A stretch of DNA of 32,378 bases from contig AZWL01000047.1 in the NCBI GenBank assembly GCA_000514715.1, forward strand, positions 353 through 32,730, written 5' to 3'. This document shows positions 13,770 to 21,529 of this stretch, piece by piece. Origin of the DNA: Streptomyces sp. CNH099. GTDB lineage: Bacteria; Actinomycetota; Actinomycetes; Streptomycetales; Streptomycetaceae. Each line of letters begins with the position of its first letter. The first letter of the stretch is position 1. The notes beneath the pieces were generated by a model. The model worked only from the letters and a program-made list of their open reading frames with translations, was not told where the DNA came from and did not search any database. The position numbers and the translations under genes are program-made.

Positions 13770-14515
13770 GTCGCCCCCGGGTGGCTGCGGTGCAGATGCT
13801 GCATCTCGGCGAGCATCAGCCCGAACGGCTCCGTGTGCACGCCCTCGCGTCCCGCACCGGCCGACCAGCCTGTGCCGCGCGGCCCCTCGGGCAGCGTGAG
13901 CGTGGCGCGCTCCAGCACCCCGCCGACGGTCTCCCGCCACGCCGCCGCCAGCCCGGCCCAGTCCAGCGCCAGGCCCTCGACGGGACGGAACAGCTCGCCC
14001 GTGTACCGCCAGAGCGCGTCGAGGCCGGCCTGCATCCGGGCGTGGGAGGTCCCGGTGCCGTCGCCGAGGCGCAGCGTCCACTGCTCGGCGTGGTCGCGGT
14101 GGTACGCGACCTCCTTGACGGCCTTCGCCGCGAGCGGCGCCAGCGCGCCGGCCGGCTCCCCGCCCGCGCCCGCGGCCAACTGCCCGTAGAGCAGCTCCTG
14201 GTAGACGGAGAAGTACAGCTGGCGGGCGATCGTCCGGGCGAAGTCGCCGTTGGGCTGCTCGACCAGCTGCACGTTGCGGAAGGCGCGCTCCTCGCGGCGG
14301 AACGCCAGCTCGTCCTCGTCGCCGACGAGGGACAGCAGCGTGCGCGCCTGGCCGAGCAGGTCGAGCGCGATGTTCGCGAGGGCGACCTCCTCTTCCAGGA
14401 CCGGGGCGTGGCCCGTCCACTCCGTGAGCCGGTGGGAGAGGACGAGGGCGTCGTCGCCCAGTGCCAGCGCCGCGGCGGGGGCGGCCGGGGCGGCCGGGTC
14501 CGGGGCCGTGCTCAC
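13763..14515 (-). CDS. paaC: Phenylacetyl-CoA epoxidase structural subunit PaaC
   Basis: The 250-residue protein starts at GTG 14515, overlapping the paaB stop as GTGA. It is a ferritin-like helical protein containing LSHRLTEWTGHAPVLEEEVA, LANIALDLLGQA and FRNVQLVEQPNGDFARTI. Further on are KEVAYHRDHAEQWTLRLGDG and a C-terminal EMQHLHRSHPGATW, all characteristic of PaaC. PaaC pairs with PaaA in the epoxidase core as the non-catalytic subunit that holds the complex together. Length matches the family (about 250). It is translationally coupled with paaB and paaD. Confidence 0.96.
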   Translation of the reverse strand: MSTAPDPAAPAAPAAALALGDDALVLSHRLTEWTGHAPVLEEEVALANIALDLLGQARTLLSLVGDEDELAFRREERAFRNVQLVEQPNGDFARTIARQLYFSVYQELLYGQLAAGAGGEPAGALAPLAAKAVKEVAYHRDHAEQWTLRLGDGTGTSHARMQAGLDALWRYTGELFRPVEGLALDWAGLAAAWRETVGGVLERATLTLPEGPRGTGWSAGAGREGVHTEPFGLMLAEMQHLHRSHPGATW

Positions 14516-14856
14516 AGGTTCCGCACCCCCTCCGGCAGGTCGTAGAACGTGGGGTGGCGGTACGGCTTGTCGGCGGCGGGTGCGAAGAACGGGTCCTTCT
14601 CGTCGGGCGAGGAGGCGGTGACCGCGGCGGACGGCACGACCCACACCGAGACGCCCTCCTGGCGGCGGGTGTAGAGGTCGCGGGCGTTGCGCAGGGCCAT
14701 GGCGGCGTCCGGGGCGTGCAGCGAGCCGGCGTGCACGTGCGACAGGCCGCGCCTGCTGCGCACGAACACCTCCCACAACGGCCACTCCCCCGCCCCCGGG
14801 CTCGCTGCCGTGCCCGAGTCCGCGCCCGAGTCCGTGCCCGTGGTGCCCGCGCTCAT
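14512..14856 (-). CDS. paaB: Phenylacetyl-CoA epoxidase subunit PaaB
   Basis: The 114-residue protein starts at ATG 14856, overlapping the paaA stop as ATGA. After about 23 low-complexity residues comes the conserved core WPLWEVFVRSRRGLSHVHAG, then ALRNARDLYTRRQEGVSVWVV. A C-terminal half follows with DPFFAPAADKPYRHPTFYDLP. PaaB is a small subunit that bridges PaaAC heterodimers in the multicomponent epoxidase and is required for activity. Length is only slightly above the usual ~95 because of the N-terminal tail. It lies inside an unbroken paaABCDE operon. Confidence 0.96.
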   Translation of the reverse strand: MSAGTTGTDSGADSGTAASPGAGEWPLWEVFVRSRRGLSHVHAGSLHAPDAAMALRNARDLYTRRQEGVSVWVVPSAAVTASSPDEKDPFFAPAADKPYRHPTFYDLPEGVRNL

Positions 14857-15887
14857 GCCGCCTCCCCGGGCCCCGCGGCCCCGAGCGCCCGCTTTGCGGC
14901 GTACGCCGCGGCCGCCTCGCGCACCCACGCGCCGTCCTCGTGCGCCCGGCGCCTGCGGTCGAGCCGCTGGTCGTTGCACGGCCCGTTCCCGCGCAGCACC
15001 TCCTTGAACTCCGCCCAGTCGATGGCCCCGAAGTCGTGCTGCCCCCGCTCCTCGTTCCACTTCAGGTCGGGGTCCGGGAGCGCCAGGCCCAGGATCTCGG
15101 CCTGCGGGACGCAGATGTCGACGAAGCGCTGCCGCAGCTCGTCGTTCGAGTGCCGCTTGATCTTCCAGGCCATGGACTGCGCCGAGTGCGCCGACTCGTC
15201 GTCGGGCGGGCCGAACATCATCAGCGACGGCCACCACCAGCGGTCCACCGCGTCCTGGGCCATCGCGTGCTGCTCGGGGGTGCCGTGCGCGAGGGTGTGC
15301 AGCAGCTCGTACCCCTGGCGCTGGTGGAAGGACTCCTCCTTGCAGATGCGGACCATCGCGCGCGCGTACGGGCCGTAGGAGCAGCGGCACAGCGGCACCT
15401 GGTTGATGATCGCGGCGCCGTCCACGAGCCAGCCGATGGCGCCGACGTCGGCCCAGGTGAGCGTGGGGTAGTTGAAGATCGAGGAGTACTTCTGGCGGCC
15501 CGCGTGCAGCTTGTCCAGCAGCTCGTCCCGGCCGGTGCCGAGGGTCTCGGCGGCGCTGTACAGATACAGGCCGTGGCCGGCCTCGTCCTGCACCTTGGCG
15601 AGCAGGATCGCCTTGCGGCGGAGGGAGGGGGCGCGCGTCAGCCAGTTCGCCTCGGGCTGCATGCCGATGATCTCGGAGTGCGCGTGCTGGGCGATCTGGC
15701 GCACGAGCGTCGCGCGGTAGGCGTCGGGCATCCAGTCGCGCGGCTCGATGCGCTCGTCCGCGGCGATCTTCGCCTCGAACGCGGCCTCCTGCGCGGGCGC
15801 GGGCCCCGCCGCCCCCGGGTCCGTACGAGGTCCGGAAGCCGCCTCGGCTCCGGACCGGCTGCCTCTTTCGGTGATCGTCTCCGGCAT
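14853..15887 (-). CDS. paaA: Phenylacetyl-CoA 1,2-epoxidase catalytic subunit PaaA
   Basis: The 344-residue protein starts at ATG 15887, with GGAG five bases upstream. The open frame extends further but crosses the promoter and operator. Core motifs include IEPRDWMPDAYRATLVRQIAQHAHSE (near 65-90) and the di-iron ligand motifs KVQDEAGHGLYLYSA and CKEESFHQRQGYELL, both EXXH type. NGPCNDQRLDRRRRAHEDGAWVREA lies near the end. PaaA inserts oxygen into the aromatic ring of phenylacetyl-CoA to form the 1,2-epoxide, in a complex with PaaBC and with electrons from PaaE. It is the first gene of the operon. A consensus TTGACA -35 and a palindromic operator lie directly upstream, suggesting induction by a TetR repressor. 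Confidence 0.97.
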   Translation of the reverse strand: MPETITERGSRSGAEAASGPRTDPGAAGPAPAQEAAFEAKIAADERIEPRDWMPDAYRATLVRQIAQHAHSEIIGMQPEANWLTRAPSLRRKAILLAKVQDEAGHGLYLYSAAETLGTGRDELLDKLHAGRQKYSSIFNYPTLTWADVGAIGWLVDGAAIINQVPLCRCSYGPYARAMVRICKEESFHQRQGYELLHTLAHGTPEQHAMAQDAVDRWWWPSLMMFGPPDDESAHSAQSMAWKIKRHSNDELRQRFVDICVPQAEILGLALPDPDLKWNEERGQHDFGAIDWAEFKEVLRGNGPCNDQRLDRRRRAHEDGAWVREAAAAYAAKRALGAAGPGEAA

Positions 15888-15912
15888 CTCGGCTCCCGCA
15901 CCCTCCCTACCG

Positions 15913-15926
15913 ACCGATCGTTCGGT
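15913..15926 (-). promoter_or_regulatory. Palindromic operator at paaA, probable PaaR/TetR site
   Basis: The reverse strand reads ACCGAACGATCGGT, an inverted repeat ACCGA-N4-TCGGT. It overlaps the predicted paaA transcription start. The same palindrome occurs at 20859-20872 and 22171-22184. Confidence 0.75.
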
Positions 15927-15929
15927 TCC

Positions 15930-15958
15930 ATGCTCCTGGACCGGCCTTACGCTGTCAA
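15930..15958 (-). promoter_or_regulatory. paaA promoter (-35 TTGACA, weak -10)
   Basis: On the reverse strand TTGACA lies at 15958-15953. A 17-base spacer separates it from GAGCAT at 15935-15930, which keeps the important A2 and T6 of a -10 element. The predicted transcription start falls near 15923, inside the downstream palindrome. Confidence 0.6.
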
Positions 15959-16004
15959 GGTCGGTTTCTGCCCCCGCACGCTGCGCGGAGGCGGTCGGGG
16001 TGGG

Positions 16005-16028
16005 TAGCGTGCCGGTCCTAAGGACCGG
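16005..16028 (+). promoter_or_regulatory. Putative promoter and 7-bp inverted repeat upstream of the DUF5819 gene
   Basis: A TAGCGT -10-like element at 16005-16010 is followed by the perfect inverted repeat CCGGTCC-TAA-GGACCGG at 16012-16028. The predicted start of transcription falls inside the repeat. The repeat could be an operator or a 5' leader hairpin; a GGGAG ribosome site follows at 16036-16040. Confidence 0.45.
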
Positions 16029-16050
16029 AGGAGACGGGAGCCCGGGGGTT

Positions 16051-16815
16051 ATGGAATCGCGCCAGCCGGACGAGAGCCGCGCCGGCATACCCGACGGCGG
16101 GGACGCCGCGGGGCCGGCGGCGGAGCCGGAGCCGGAGACGGGGCCGCGGCCGGCGCTCGGCGTCGCCGGGCTCTCGCCGTTCTCGCGCGTCGTCGTCGCG
16201 CTGGCCATCGCGGCGCTGGTCGGCGTCGTCACGGTGCACCTGGGCGCCGGCTTTCTGCACGTCGCGCCGGCGAACACGCTCAGCAAGAAGCACGACGAGA
16301 CGATCGACCGCATCGTGTTCCCCGAGTTCGAGCAGAACTGGCGGCTGTTCGCGCCCAACCCGCTGCAGACCAACATCCACGTCGAGGTGCGGGCGCGGCT
16401 GCAGATGCCCGACGGCGGCACCGAGGAGACCGGCTGGGTCGACCTCACCGCCATGGACCACGAGGACATCAAGGGCAACCCGGCGCCCAGCCACACGGTG
16501 CAGAACGAGCTGCGCCGGGGCTGGGACTACTGGACCGACACCCACGACGAGGACAACCGCGCCGTCTCCGACCGCGCCGCCCTCGCCGAGGACTACGTCA
16601 AGCGCATCGTGATGCGGCGCCTGGGGCCCGTGCTGAACGACGGCCGGGTCGCGCGGATCCAGCTCCGGCAGGCGAGCCGCCGGATACCGCCGCCGCCGTG
16701 GAGCGACGAGCAGTGGGACACCGCGCCGACCTACCGCGAACTGCCCTGGTGGATCATCACGGCGGAGGACCTCATGGAGAGCGACCGTGAGGTGTGGGAG
16801 GAGAGGGCCCAGTGA
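16051..16815 (+). CDS. DUF5819 family membrane-anchored protein (SdpA-like)
   Basis: The 254-residue protein starts at ATG 16051, ten bases after GGGAG. The polar N-terminal ~45 residues precede one hydrophobic segment at about 46-66 (VVVALAIAALVGVVTVHL). A mostly hydrophilic domain carries FPEFEQNWRLFAPNP near 90-104, the signature of DUF5819. It overlaps the HTTM gene by GTGA, and the two belong together. The same pairing of a single-pass protein with an HTTM-type protein is seen in SdpA-SdpB of Bacillus subtilis, which mature the SdpC peptide toxin. The relation to SdpA is inferred from architecture and the NW...F.P motif, not from a search. No toxin precursor gene is visible nearby, so the substrate is unknown. 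Confidence 0.85.
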   Translation: MESRQPDESRAGIPDGGDAAGPAAEPEPETGPRPALGVAGLSPFSRVVVALAIAALVGVVTVHLGAGFLHVAPANTLSKKHDETIDRIVFPEFEQNWRLFAPNPLQTNIHVEVRARLQMPDGGTEETGWVDLTAMDHEDIKGNPAPSHTVQNELRRGWDYWTDTHDEDNRAVSDRAALAEDYVKRIVMRRLGPVLNDGRVARIQLRQASRRIPPPPWSDEQWDTAPTYRELPWWIITAEDLMESDREVWEERAQ

Positions 16816-18194
16816 CCTCGGCAGCGAACCCGCCCCCGGGACCGCCCGCGCCTCCCGCGCCCCGCGCGCCCTCCGCGTCCCCCGCGCCGCCCCCGCCCCC
16901 GAAGGTCCCGTCGGCGCGCGAGCTGCGCCGGCGCTTCGAGGACGCCCTCACCCGCGGCCTCGGCCACGTCACGACCCGGACGCTCGGCCCGTACCAGACG
17001 GCGGTCGTCCGCATCGGCTTCGCGTTCACCTGGCTCTGTTTCCTGCTGCGCGAACTCCCGCACCGGCACGAGCTGTACGGACCGGACGGGCCCTGGAGCT
17101 TCGACCTCGGCAAGCGGCTGATCGACGAGACCGACGCGTTCACGCTGCTGATGTGGTCGCGCAGCGACTTCTGGTTCGAGATCGTCTACCTGCTCGCCGT
17201 GGCCGCCAGCGCGATGCTGCTGGTGGGGTGGCGGACGCGGACGGCGTCCGTGCTGTTCATGGTCGGGGTGCTGTCGCTGCAGAACCGCAGCATCTTCATG
17301 GGCGACGGCGGCGACAACGTCATCCACCTCATGGCCACGTACCTGGTGGTCACGCGCTGCGGCCAGGTGTGGTCCCTGGACGCGCGCCGGGCGCGGCGGC
17401 AGGCGGAGCGCGCGGGCGCGGAGCGCGGGGGGCCGGGCGCGGCGCCGCCGCGGGACACGGCCGGCGTGGTGCTGTGGGCGGTGCTCGGCGGCGTGCTGCT
17501 CACCGTGACCGTGCTGGGGCACCTGACCTGGGGCTGGTCGCTGATCTTCTGGGGGCTGTGGGTCGCGCAGGCGGTGTGGTGGGCGGCGCACCGCGCCGCG
17601 TCCGACGAGCCGCGCACGGTCTGCGACGTGCTGGCGAACCTCGCGCACAACGCCGGACTGCTCGTGATCATGGCCCAGGTCTGCTTCATCTACGCGACCG
17701 CCGGCTGGTACAAGGTCCAGGGCACCCGCTGGCAGGACGGCACCGCCGTCTACTACCCGCTGAAGCTGGACTACTTCACCCCCTGGCCCGGCCTCGCGGA
17801 CATGATGGCGGGCAACGGGACGATGATCATGCTGCTGGCCTACGGCACGGTCATCGTGCAGGTCGCCTTCCCGTTCACGCTCTTCAACCGGCGGCTGAAG
17901 AACGTGCTGCTGACCATCATGATCATCGACCACGCGTCGATCGCCGTGATCATGGGGCTGCCGTTCTTCTCGGCCGCGATGATCTCGGCGGACCTGGTCT
18001 TCCTGCCGACGGTCTTCCTGGTGTGGACGGGCGCCAGGGTCACGGGGCTGAAGAACCTGCTCCTCGGCCGGGTGCCCGACACCGGCCCGCCCGCGAAGCG
18101 TCCGGCGGCCGGCGGCGGGGCGGACGCGCCGGACCCGACGGTCCCCGCCCAGGCAGGCCCCCCGGAGGCGCACGCGGACGTCCGCCCGGGCTGA
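16812..18194 (+). CDS. HTTM-domain polytopic membrane protein (SdpB-like, vitamin-K carboxylase-related)
   Basis: The 460-residue protein starts at GTG 16812 and overlaps the previous stop as GTGA. The first ~35 residues are Pro/Ala-rich. About eight hydrophobic segments follow: near 62-79, 120-139, 144-160 and 169-183, then a pair after residue 215, then several between about 285 and 405. HTTM landmarks include SLQNRSIFMGDGGDNVIHLM and ATAGWYKVQGTRWQDGTAVYY. HTTM proteins share the membrane fold of vitamin K-dependent gamma-carboxylase. Bacterial members such as SdpB work with an SdpA-type partner in peptide toxin maturation. No soluble epoxidase-type lumenal domain is present, so carboxylase activity is not implied. 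The C-terminal ~50 residues are polar and disordered. Confidence 0.87.
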   Translation: MTSAANPPPGPPAPPAPRAPSASPAPPPPPKVPSARELRRRFEDALTRGLGHVTTRTLGPYQTAVVRIGFAFTWLCFLLRELPHRHELYGPDGPWSFDLGKRLIDETDAFTLLMWSRSDFWFEIVYLLAVAASAMLLVGWRTRTASVLFMVGVLSLQNRSIFMGDGGDNVIHLMATYLVVTRCGQVWSLDARRARRQAERAGAERGGPGAAPPRDTAGVVLWAVLGGVLLTVTVLGHLTWGWSLIFWGLWVAQAVWWAAHRAASDEPRTVCDVLANLAHNAGLLVIMAQVCFIYATAGWYKVQGTRWQDGTAVYYPLKLDYFTPWPGLADMMAGNGTMIMLLAYGTVIVQVAFPFTLFNRRLKNVLLTIMIIDHASIAVIMGLPFFSAAMISADLVFLPTVFLVWTGARVTGLKNLLLGRVPDTGPPAKRPAAGGGADAPDPTVPAQAGPPEAHADVRPG

Positions 18195-18221
18195 GGGACG
18201 CGGGCGGTACGGGCCCGGGAG

Positions 18222-18236
18222 CGGACCGGCGGTCCG
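18222..18236 (+). terminator. Possible hairpin after the DUF5819-HTTM operon
   Basis: CGGACC and GGTCCG are separated by three bases, 27 bases after the HTTM stop. More GC-rich palindromic sequence follows up to 18310. The evidence is weak because such motifs are frequent at this GC content. Confidence 0.35.
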
Positions 18237-18315
18237 GGGCGGCGGTTACGGGGCCGGCGGGCCGGACCGGCGGCACGGGTCCGGGCCCGCGCCCGGGCGT
18301 CCGGGCCCGCGCGCG

Positions 18316-18321
18316 TAGGCT
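18316..18321 (+). promoter_or_regulatory. Putative -10 element (TAGGCT), leaderless promoter of the RNA methyltransferase
   Basis: TAGGCT ends six bases before ATG 18328. No ribosome site is present, so the transcript is probably leaderless. Confidence 0.5.
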
Positions 18322-18327
18322 CGCCGC

Positions 18328-19104
18328 ATGACCGGGGACGTCGTACGGCAGTGGCGCGCGGCCGCCGTGGACGACGGCGCCGTGCTGCTCGACGGATTCC
18401 ACGCCCTCAAGCACGCCCTGCGCTTCGGCGCCCGCGTACGGATCGCCGTCACCGCCTCCCGCACCGACGCGCTCGTCCTCGCCCGCGAGCTGGCGCCCGA
18501 CCTCGCCGCGCGGCTGGACACCCTGCTCGTCGAACTGCCCGACCGGCAGCTGCGCGAGCTGGTGCCCCGGCGGCACCCCACCGGCGTCGCCGCCCTGGCC
18601 GACCGGGCCGACGCGGCGGCGGTGCGCGCCGCGCTGCGGGCGCCCCGCACGGCGCCGGTCGTCGTCCTCGACAACCCCCGCAACCTCGGCAACGTCGGCG
18701 CCGTCGTCCGCCTCGCCGCCGGCATGGCCGCCACCGGCGTCGTGACCACCGGCGACACCGACCCCTGGCACCCGGGCGCGGTCCGCGGCGCCGCCGGGCT
18801 GCACTACGCCACCGCCGTCGCCCGCCTTCCGCTCGACGGCCTGCCCGCCGCCGTGCCCGGCCCGCTCTACGCCCTCGACCCCGACGGCGAGGACCTGCGC
18901 ACCCTGCGGCTGCCGCACGACGCGCTGCTCGCCTTCGGCTCCGAGCGGCACGGCATCTCCCCGGCCCTGCGCGCTCGCGCGGACCGGCTCGTGTCGCTGC
19001 CGATGCGCCCGCTGGTGTCCAGCTACAACCTCGCCACCAGCGTGGCCATGGCGCTCTACCACTGGTCCCGGGACGCCGGCCGGGCCGGCCCCGGGCCCCG
19101 GTAG
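18328..19104 (+). CDS. SpoU/TrmH-family RNA 2'-O-methyltransferase
   Basis: The 258-residue protein has an N-terminal substrate-binding part (LLDGFHALKHALRFGARVRIAVTA). A SPOUT methyltransferase domain follows. Motif 1 is NPRNLGNVGAVVRLA near residue 117, motif 2 is FGSERHGIS near 206, and motif 3 (LPMRPLVSSYNLATSVAMALY) replaces the usual PMxGxxxSLNVSVA. These form the knotted SAM site; Arg and Asn at the catalytic positions are kept. The family methylates 2'-OH groups of tRNA or rRNA. The target RNA cannot be assigned from sequence alone. The divergence of motif 3 from the SLNVS consensus suggests a distinct subfamily. The gene converges on paaN, and its stop codon lies in the loop of a strong hairpin. 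Confidence 0.88.
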   Translation: MTGDVVRQWRAAAVDDGAVLLDGFHALKHALRFGARVRIAVTASRTDALVLARELAPDLAARLDTLLVELPDRQLRELVPRRHPTGVAALADRADAAAVRAALRAPRTAPVVVLDNPRNLGNVGAVVRLAAGMAATGVVTTGDTDPWHPGAVRGAAGLHYATAVARLPLDGLPAAVPGPLYALDPDGEDLRTLRLPHDALLAFGSERHGISPALRARADRLVSLPMRPLVSSYNLATSVAMALYHWSRDAGRAGPGPR

Positions 19105-19115
19105 CCCGGGGCCCG
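19092..19115. terminator. Bidirectional terminator between the methyltransferase gene and paaN
   Basis: A perfect 10-bp stem (19092-19101 with 19106-19115) and a four-base TAGC loop sits at the junction of two convergent genes. The TAG of the loop is the stop codon of the methyltransferase gene. Being symmetrical, it can serve both strands. Confidence 0.7.
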
Positions 19116-19121
19116 CCGGTG

Positions 19122-20804
19122 CTACGCCGGGCGCCGCACCTCGACGGTCCGGAAGCGGTTCGCGACGAACGCCCCGTCCGTCAGCGCCGCGTTCGCCGCC
19201 GGGTTGCCGCCGGAGCCGTGGAAGTCGGAGAAGGCCGCGGTCTGGTTCACATACACCCCGCCGGTGAGGTTGACGGACAGCTGCGCCGGCTCCTCCAGGC
19301 ACGCCTCCTCGACGAGCCGCTCCACCTCCGGCGAGGTCGTGTACGCCCCGACCGTCATGGCGCCCTTCTCACGGATCGTGCGCCGCAGCAGCTCCACCGC
19401 GTCGCCCGTGGAGCCGACCGCGACCGCGAACGACACCGGCCCGAAGCACTCCTCCAGATACGCCGCCTCGGCCTCCGGCTTCGCGGCGTCCAGCTTGACG
19501 ATCACCGGCGTGCGCACCGTGGCGCCGGGGAACTCCGGATGGACCACCGCGCGCGTGGCCAGGGCGACCTCGCCCAGTCCGGGCGCGGCCTCCAGCCGCT
19601 CCTTCACGCCCGGGTTGACGATCGCGCCGAGCAGCGCGGCGGCCCGCTCGTCGTCGCCGAGGAGCTTGTCGACCGCGGCGGCGAGGCCGGCGACCACCTC
19701 GTCGTACGACTTGCGGCCCTGGTCGGTGTCGATGCCGTCCCGGGGGATCAGCAGGTTCTGCGGGGTGGTGCACATCTGGCCGCTGTAGAGCGAGAGGGAG
19801 AAGGCGAGGTTGGCGAGCATGCCGCGGTAGTCGTCGGTGGAGTCGACCACGACCGTGTTGACGCCGGCCTTCTCCGCGTAGACCTGCGCCTGGCGGGCGT
19901 TGTCCTCCAGCCACTCGCCGAAGGCGGAGGAGCCGGTGTAGTCCACGATCCGGATCTCCGGGCGCAGTGCCAGGGTCTTGGCGACGCCCTCGCCGTCCCG
20001 CTCGGCGGTCAGACACACCAGGTTCGCGTCGAACCCGGCCTCCGCGAGCACCTCGCGGGCGGCCTGCACCGTCAGGGCCAGCGGCAGCACGGCCCGCGGG
20101 TGCGGCTTGACGAGCACCGCGTTGCCCGTCGCCAGGGAGGCGAAGAGGCCCGGATAGCCGTTCCAGGTCGGGAAGGTGTTGCAGCCGACGAGCAGCGCGA
20201 CGCCGCGCGGCACGGCCGTGAACGTCTTGCGCAGCTCCAGCGGGTCCCGCTTGCCCTGCGGCTTGGACCACTCGGCGGCATGCGGCGTCCGGCTCTGTTC
20301 CGCGTACGCGTACGCCACGGCCTCCATGCCGCGGTCCTGCGCATGCGGCCCGCCGGCCTGGAAGGCCATCATGAAGGCCTGTCCCGACGTGTGCATCACC
20401 GCGTGCGCGAACTCGTGGGTGCGGGCGCTGATCCGGGCCAGGATCTCCAGGCACACCAGCGCCCGCAGCTCGGGCCCGGCCTCGCGCCACGCCCTCGTCG
20501 CCGCGCGCATCGCGGGCAGCAGCACGTCCGGGTCCGCGTGCGGATACGTGACGCCCAGCTCCACCCCGTACGGCGAGACCTCGTCCCCGGCCCAGCCGTC
20601 CGTGCCGGGCTGGCCGAGGTCCATGCGGGTGCCGCGCAGCGCCTCGAAGGCCGCGTGCCCGTCGGCGGGGGCGCTCTCTCCGTACGCCTTCGGGTGCTCG
20701 GGGTGCGGCGACCAGAAGGCGCGGCTGCGGATCGCGTCCAGCGCCCGGTCGAGGGTCGGGCGGTGCTTCCCGGCGAGCGCGTCGGGCGTCAGGGTGGCGG
20801 GCAT
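19122..20804 (-). CDS. paaN: PaaN, phenylacetate-pathway aldehyde dehydrogenase
   Basis: The 560-residue protein starts at ATG 20804, with GAGGAG ten bases upstream. It is an aldehyde dehydrogenase-fold protein containing PRGVALLVGCNTFPTWNGYPGLFASLATGNAVLVKPHP (near 200-235), DYTGSSAFGEWLEDNA and the active-site region SGQMCTTPQNLLIP with the catalytic Cys. EECFGPVSFAVAV comes later. It matches the actinobacterial PaaN type, which lacks the fused MaoC-like hydratase domain of E. coli PaaZ (about 680 residues). The expected role is oxidation of the ring-opened semialdehyde-CoA. Ring hydrolysis would then need a separate hydratase, not seen here. The promoter contains a PaaR-type operator between -35 and -10. 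Confidence 0.92.
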   Translation of the reverse strand: MPATLTPDALAGKHRPTLDRALDAIRSRAFWSPHPEHPKAYGESAPADGHAAFEALRGTRMDLGQPGTDGWAGDEVSPYGVELGVTYPHADPDVLLPAMRAATRAWREAGPELRALVCLEILARISARTHEFAHAVMHTSGQAFMMAFQAGGPHAQDRGMEAVAYAYAEQSRTPHAAEWSKPQGKRDPLELRKTFTAVPRGVALLVGCNTFPTWNGYPGLFASLATGNAVLVKPHPRAVLPLALTVQAAREVLAEAGFDANLVCLTAERDGEGVAKTLALRPEIRIVDYTGSSAFGEWLEDNARQAQVYAEKAGVNTVVVDSTDDYRGMLANLAFSLSLYSGQMCTTPQNLLIPRDGIDTDQGRKSYDEVVAGLAAAVDKLLGDDERAAALLGAIVNPGVKERLEAAPGLGEVALATRAVVHPEFPGATVRTPVIVKLDAAKPEAEAAYLEECFGPVSFAVAVGSTGDAVELLRRTIREKGAMTVGAYTTSPEVERLVEEACLEEPAQLSVNLTGGVYVNQTAAFSDFHGSGGNPAANAALTDGAFVANRFRTVEVRRPA

Positions 20805-20852
20805 GCGGAACCAACTCCTCGTCGAGCTGGGCGGAAATCGGGCTTCGCGGCT

Positions 20853-20880
20853 AGAGTAACCGAATGATCGGTCGGGGCAA
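20853..20880 (-). promoter_or_regulatory. paaN promoter with operator inside the spacer
   Basis: On the reverse strand a -35-like TTGCCC (20880-20875) and a -10-like TACTCT (20858-20853) flank a 16-base spacer. The palindrome ACCGATCATTCGGT on that strand (ACCGAATGATCGGT on the forward strand, 20859-20872) fills most of the spacer. A bound repressor would occlude RNA polymerase. The same site lies 25 bp upstream of the paaR start, allowing autoregulation. Confidence 0.7.
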
Positions 20881-20896
20881 GAGAGGCTGTGGATAA

Positions 20897-21511
20897 GTGG
20901 CCGAGAGCAGGCGGACGGGTGCGCAGGGCGGCGCGAAGCGGGACACGTACACCCCCGAGACGCTCCTCGCCGTGGCCGTCGAGGTCTTTCTGGAGCGGGG
21001 GTACGACGGCACCTCGATGGAGCACCTCTCGCGCGCCGCGGGCATCTCCAAGTCCTCCATATACCACCACGTGCGCGGCAAGGAGGAGCTGCTGCGCCGC
21101 GCGGTCAGCCGCGCCCTCGACGGCCTCTTCGGCGTCCTCGACGAGCCCGCCGCGCGCACCGGCCGGGCCGTCGACCGGCTGGAGGCGGTCGCCCGGGGCA
21201 CCACCGAGGTGCTGATGGCGGAGCTGCCGTACGTCACGCTGCTGCTGCGCGTGCGCGGCAACACCGAGACGGAGCGCTGGGCCATGGAGCGCCGGCGCGA
21301 CTTCGACGCCCGCGTGGCGGCGCTGCTGAAGGAGGCCGTGGCCGACGGCGACCTGCGGGCGGACGTGGACGTCCGGCTGGCCACCCGGCTGCTCTTCGGG
21401 ATGATCAACTCGATCGCGGAGTGGTACCGCCCGCGCGCGGGCAACGCCCACGACGACGCCGAGGTCGCGGGGGCCGTGGTAACGCTGGCCTTCGCGGGCC
21501 TGCGGACCTGA
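20897..21511 (+). CDS. paaR: TetR-family repressor of the paa regulon (PaaR-like)
   Basis: The 204-residue protein starts at GTG 20897, with GAGAGG ten bases upstream. The N-terminal TetR helix-turn-helix covers about residues 16-62 (ETLLAVAVEVFLERGYDGTSMEHLSRAAGISKSSIYHHVRGKEELL). A helical ligand-binding domain follows, with LLLRVRGNTETERWAMERRR and a C-terminal TetR-like LFGMINSIAEWYRP. It is divergent from paaN. Family knowledge: actinobacterial PaaR proteins are TetR repressors released by phenylacetyl-CoA. The shared ACCGA-N4-TCGGT palindrome at paaA, paaN/paaR and the dehydrogenase operon is its best candidate site. The gene symbol is inferred from context. Confidence 0.85.
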   Translation: MAESRRTGAQGGAKRDTYTPETLLAVAVEVFLERGYDGTSMEHLSRAAGISKSSIYHHVRGKEELLRRAVSRALDGLFGVLDEPAARTGRAVDRLEAVARGTTEVLMAELPYVTLLLRVRGNTETERWAMERRRDFDARVAALLKEAVADGDLRADVDVRLATRLLFGMINSIAEWYRPRAGNAHDDAEVAGAVVTLAFAGLRT

Positions 21512-21529
21512 GCCCCGGGGGGGCCGTAC

